Part shown: one piece after another, positions 6,827 through 9,548 of the stretch | How the letters are laid out: every line of letters starts with the position of its first letter | How positions within the stretch are numbered: position 1 is the stretch's first letter | Assembly (NCBI GenBank): GCA_026991065.1 | Contig: JALXCG010000896.1 | Location: 1 to 9,548 of the forward strand | Direction of reading: 5' to 3' | Length of the DNA stretch: 9,548 nucleotides | Source: JALXCG01 sp026991065 [NCBI: Gemmatimonadota bacterium] | Lineage (GTDB): Bacteria > GCA-2686955 | The notes under the pieces: model-generated | Told to the model about the DNA's origin: nothing | The model's input: only the letters and a program-made list of their open reading frames with translations | The model's database searches: none | Program-made: the position numbers and the translations under genes

Positions 6827-6859
6827 TTGGGGACTGCGTACGACCCATGATAGACTATC
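6827..6859 (+). promoter_or_regulatory. Weak promoter with palindrome over the -10, divergent spacer
   Basis: In the 238-base spacer between the TIM-barrel gene and the YyaL-like gene, TTGGGG (6827-6832), 18 bases, then TAGACT (6851-6856) is a poor sigma-70-like match on the plus strand. The perfect palindrome GATAGACTATC (6849-6859) covers the proposed -10 and could be an operator. Little else is visible in this spacer. Confidence 0.22.
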
Positions 6860-6935
6860 GATCTTGCTCGCGATGCGAAACCCGGCTCCTCCCCTCAGGA
6901 TGGAGAATTCGATATTGCCGGGCGGTGAAACTACC

Positions 6936-6939
6936 GGAG
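6936..6939 (+). promoter_or_regulatory. Possible ribosome binding site for GTG 6945
   Basis: GGAG lies 5 bases upstream of GTG 6945. It favours this GTG over ATG 6900 and ATG 6873, neither of which has a spaced Shine-Dalgarno. The GTG also places the start where family members usually begin, shortly before NRLxxExSPYL. Confidence 0.4.
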
Positions 6940-6944
6940 AGAGT

Positions 6945-9074
6945 GTGAGAGAGAAGAAGCGCACCAATCGCCTGATGGGGGAGACCTCCCCCTATCTCGC
7001 CCAACTGGCGCACAGCGTCGTTGACTGGCATCCTTGGGGTGACGACGCCATCCACCGTGCTCGCCGGGAGGATAAACCGATCTTTCTCTCGATCGGGTTT
7101 TCGGCTTGTCATTGGTGTCAAGTGATGGAGCGGGAGAGTTTTCAAGATGACGCGATCGCCCGCATCCTGAATGCGCGTTATATCAGCGTCAAGGTCGATC
7201 GAGAAGAACGCCCCGACATCGATCAGCTTTACCAGGCCGCGCTCCAGATTTTGCGGCGCGGGAGCGGCGGTTGGCCCACCAACATATGGCTGACTCCTGA
7301 TCTGGAACCTTACTACGCGGGTACCTACTTCCCGCCCCGGGACCGGGGCCGCCTGCCGGGCTTTGCCAGAGTGCTGAACACGATGGCGGATCACTATGAA
7401 CACAACCGGAAGAATGTCCTGGAGAAGGCGCGCAAGACCACTCGCGAAATGCGCGCCTCTCTGACCATCCCGGTTGGGAACACGGAAGTCGGCCGCGAGG
7501 TGATCGACCACTACATGGATAAGGTAGTGCGGGGTCATGACCGCAAATATGGTGGGTTTGGAGGCGCGCCCAAGTTCCCGCCGGCGCAACATCTTTCGTT
7601 GGCGCTCCGGGTACATCGCCGCACTGGGAATCCGGCACTGCTCAAGGTTGTGCTGCATACGCTGGATGCCATGGCGGCCGGGGGCATATACGATCACCTG
7701 GGAGGAGGCTTTCACCGTTACTCAACGGATGTTCGCTGGCTGATTCCGCATTTCGAAAAGATGCTGTATGACAATGCGCTGCTGGGCCAGATCTACATCG
7801 ATGCGTATTTGATCACCGGGACGGAGCGTTATCGCGAGGTTGCGGCCGGCACTTTTGATTTCATTGTCAACGAGATGACATCTGCGGAGGGCGGGTTCCA
7901 CTCGACTGTTCACGCCGACACCCATGGGCAGGAGGGGGCCTACTATCTGTGGAGTCACGAGGAAGTAAGAAGGGCGCTGGGTGAACGCGATGCCGGGGTT
8001 TTTTGTGACTACTACGGATTGACTGAGGAAGGGAATTTCGGTTCCGGCAAGAATGTACTTCACGGAGCACGCAAGGCTGAATCGGTTGCGATGCGGGCAC
8101 GCTTGACCTGCTCCGAGCTGGAGGAACTGCTCGCCGCCGGCCGAACCAAGCTTTATGAGGTGCGCTCCAGGCGAGATCCCCCGCTGCAGGACACCAAGAT
8201 CATCACTTCCTGGAATGGTCTGATGATTGGGGCGTTGGCTCGCGGTGGCAGGGTCTTCGATGATGAGCGCTATGTGAATGCTGCCGCCAAGGCGGCCAGT
8301 TTTATCCATCGGGAGATGTACCACGACCACCGCTTGCGTCGGACCTATCGGGGCGGCCAGGCACGAGTCAACGGCTTCCTGGAGGATTACGCCTTCCTGG
8401 CCAATGGGCTGATCGATCTGTACGAGGCAACTTTCGAACCCTGGTGGCTGGCCTGGGCGTCGGAACTCGTGACCGCCATTCACGAGATCTTTCTCGACCC
8501 GGAAACCAACGGTCTCTTCTACACGAGCTTTGATCACGAGAAGCTTTTGGCGCGCTCTCGTGAACGGCAGGATTCCGCCCTTCCCGCCGGTGCTTCGAAG
8601 GCTGTTCTGGCCGGTTTGCGTTTGGCGAGACTATTGGATAACAACGAGTTGCGCGATCTTTCCCTGAGGGTGTTTCGGAGCTATGCCGCCCGGATTCGCG
8701 AAAAGCCCACCGCATTCGCGACGATGCTCTCCGCACTGGAGTTTCATCTGGCGGAACCGGTCGAGATCGCCGTGGTTGGTGATCTTTCGGATTCGAGCGG
8801 GGGGATCCTGTGGAAGATGATCAACGGGCGCTACATGCCCCATGCCGTGATCGCTGGTACGCCGCAGAGTTCGGGCGCGGCAGCGGCCGCGGATTCTGAT
8901 TGGCGCCGGGCGGCAGCGGAGAGCATTCGCATACCTCTGCTGGAGGGGAAGCAACCCGAGAATGGGCGGTTGACAGTCTATGTCTGCCGCGGTCGAACCT
9001 GCTCCGAGCCGATCGTGGATCCGAGCGAACTCCAGGCGATTCTGGATTCTGCGCCGACGATGCCTTCTTCCTGA
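6945..9074 (+). CDS. YyaL/SPATA20-type thioredoxin domain-containing protein (DUF255)
   Basis: This is a full-length member of the widespread family that includes B. subtilis YyaL and mammalian SPATA20: 709 residues against about 650-700 typical. The N-terminal thioredoxin-like domain (about 10-135) carries NRLMGETSPYLAQLAHS, the redox motif CHWC (Cys55, Cys58), VDREERPDIDQLY, GSGGWPTN and AGTYFPP. The rest resembles an alpha/alpha six-hairpin (glycosidase-like) barrel with GGGFHRYSTDVRWLIPHFEKMLYDNALL-type signatures near 252, SWNGLM at 422, EDYAFLANGLIDLYEA near 480, and DSALPAGAS near 543. The C-terminus has the YVC-x4-C pair (about 679-686). No signal peptide is seen, so it is probably cytoplasmic. 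The biochemical activity of the family is not established. GTG 6945 is chosen from the nearby GGAG and family alignment; ATG 6900 would add 15 residues. A hairpin terminator follows the stop. Confidence 0.95.
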   Translation: MREKKRTNRLMGETSPYLAQLAHSVVDWHPWGDDAIHRARREDKPIFLSIGFSACHWCQVMERESFQDDAIARILNARYISVKVDREERPDIDQLYQAALQILRRGSGGWPTNIWLTPDLEPYYAGTYFPPRDRGRLPGFARVLNTMADHYEHNRKNVLEKARKTTREMRASLTIPVGNTEVGREVIDHYMDKVVRGHDRKYGGFGGAPKFPPAQHLSLALRVHRRTGNPALLKVVLHTLDAMAAGGIYDHLGGGFHRYSTDVRWLIPHFEKMLYDNALLGQIYIDAYLITGTERYREVAAGTFDFIVNEMTSAEGGFHSTVHADTHGQEGAYYLWSHEEVRRALGERDAGVFCDYYGLTEEGNFGSGKNVLHGARKAESVAMRARLTCSELEELLAAGRTKLYEVRSRRDPPLQDTKIITSWNGLMIGALARGGRVFDDERYVNAAAKAASFIHREMYHDHRLRRTYRGGQARVNGFLEDYAFLANGLIDLYEATFEPWWLAWASELVTAIHEIFLDPETNGLFYTSFDHEKLLARSRERQDSALPAGASKAVLAGLRLARLLDNNELRDLSLRVFRSYAARIREKPTAFATMLSALEFHLAEPVEIAVVGDLSDSSGGILWKMINGRYMPHAVIAGTPQSSGAAAAADSDWRRAAAESIRIPLLEGKQPENGRLTVYVCRGRTCSEPIVDPSELQAILDSAPTMPSS

Positions 9075-9080
9075 CCGCCT

Positions 9081-9114
9081 GAGTCCTGCGCTGCCGAGTG
9101 GGCGGCGCGGACTC
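9081..9114 (+). terminator. Hairpin terminator after the YyaL-like gene
   Basis: GAGTCC pairs with GGACTC, and inside it GCGCTGCC pairs with GGCGGCGC (one T-G wobble, one bulged T), closing on the loop GAGTG. That is a 14-bp GC-rich stem starting 7 bases after the stop at 9074, followed by a pyrimidine-rich TCTCTCTG rather than a pure T tract. It lies between two convergent genes, so it may serve both, though the minus-strand side has no T tract. Confidence 0.65.
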
Positions 9115-9125
9115 TCTCTGAGTTC

Positions 9126-9548
9126 TCAGAAACGGCCAAGCGTCCGCTTCGCCCTCATCTCCAGCCGAGCGAACTCATTCGCGGCGAGATCGCCATCGTT
9201 CGGAGAGCCGCTGCCCGGCACCTGCCAGATCAATGGATCCTGGTCGGCGGTTCCCCAATCGCCTATCGCTACGTAGATCTGCCCGCCGGATCCTCCGCCC
9301 AAGTCCTCGATCCGTACGTAGCCTTCAAGTATCGGCGCGCTGCCTGGCCCGACACCTGCATCGGCGCCGGGAGGCAGGTCGAACCAGCCCACAAAGTCGT
9401 TCATCCCCTCGTCCGCCAGGTAGCCATCCCAGGCCGCGACGCTCCCGGCTTTGGCCCACGGTGCCGGATCCAGGGCGCCGGGCGTCCGCGCGACGAAGAG
9501 GAACCGGTCGCGGTCGGGGGATGCCGCGGGTGTGGCGAGGTAGAGGTA
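9126..9548 (-). CDS. Unrecognised protein, C-terminal 140 residues, start outside window
   Basis: The frame is open from the last base of the window, so this is the C-terminal part of a longer gene entering from the right. An internal ATG at 9404 is not needed as a start. I do not recognise the family. The visible part is rich in Gly, Asp, Pro and aromatic residues and looks extracellular: FLFVARTPGALDPAPWAKAG, then AAWDGYLADEG and FVGWFDLPPG, then LEGYVRIEDLGGGSGGQIYV, AIGDWGTAD and a last stretch NDGDLAANEFARLEM. The NDGDLAANE piece partly fits an EF-hand or dockerin-like calcium loop (Asp, Gly, Leu and Glu in place, first ligands missing). It may be a C-terminal beta domain of a secreted enzyme. 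The coding call rests on length, composition and position beside a terminator. Confidence 0.7.
   Translation of the reverse strand, partial: YLYLATPAASPDRDRFLFVARTPGALDPAPWAKAGSVAAWDGYLADEGMNDFVGWFDLPPGADAGVGPGSAPILEGYVRIEDLGGGSGGQIYVAIGDWGTADQDPLIWQVPGSGSPNDGDLAANEFARLEMRAKRTLGRF

Noticed and set aside
6707-6967. 87-residue N-terminal extension of the TIM-barrel gene
   Set aside because: It would overlap the start of the divergent YyaL-like gene and remove all promoter space; the ATG at 6706 is more economical.
6855-8537. Two minus-strand open frames (286 and 271 codons) opposite the YyaL-like gene
   Set aside because: Both are shadows of a well-conserved gene, with no plausible domain or start signal.

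Overview
The window is a GC-rich stretch of bacterial chromosome, densely packed with genes. It shows no insertion sequence, CRISPR array, tRNA, rRNA or phage gene. The organism is probably Gram-negative: there is a lipobox lipoprotein, a Sec-type secreted enzyme and an xseA-xseB pair. The XseA core motif (GIGHHRD followed by KTPTAAA) recalls the version found in Bacteroidota/FCB-type bacteria rather than the proteobacterial GIGHETD form. This, with the abundance of alkaline-phosphatase-fold secreted enzymes, hints at an FCB-like or deltaproteobacteria-like uncultured lineage. The placement is an inference only.

Layout: 1-2517 is a tight plus-strand operon of xseA (5' end cut off by the window), xseB and a sulfatase-like lipoprotein, joined by 8-bp and 4-bp overlaps. 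From there the genes alternate in strand as single units: a DUF2760 membrane protein (minus, 2547-3269), a secreted phosphodiesterase/beta-propeller fusion (plus, 3535-5688), a putative metal-less TIM barrel (minus, 5711-6706), a YyaL/SPATA20-type thioredoxin-domain protein (plus, 6945-9074) and an unrecognised partial ORF (minus, 9126 to the window edge). Convergent pairs meet at 2517/2547, 5688/5711 and 9074/9126; only the last has a convincing terminator hairpin. Divergent spacers at 3270-3534 and 6707-6944 each hold perfect short palindromes overlapping possible promoters.

How the genes work together: exonuclease VII subunits XseA and XseB form one complex. Two exported alkaline-phosphatase-superfamily proteins, both with threonine at the nucleophile position, lie about 1 kb apart with a membrane protein between them. 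This could be an envelope-related cluster, but it is not shown to be one system. The remaining genes look like independent housekeeping or unknown loci. I see no clear defence, mobile or biosynthetic system. The most notable items are an SSB-like acidic tail ending in LPF on XseB, the phosphodiesterase-propeller fusion, the threonine-for-cysteine change in the sulfatase-like protein, and the degenerate TIM barrel.
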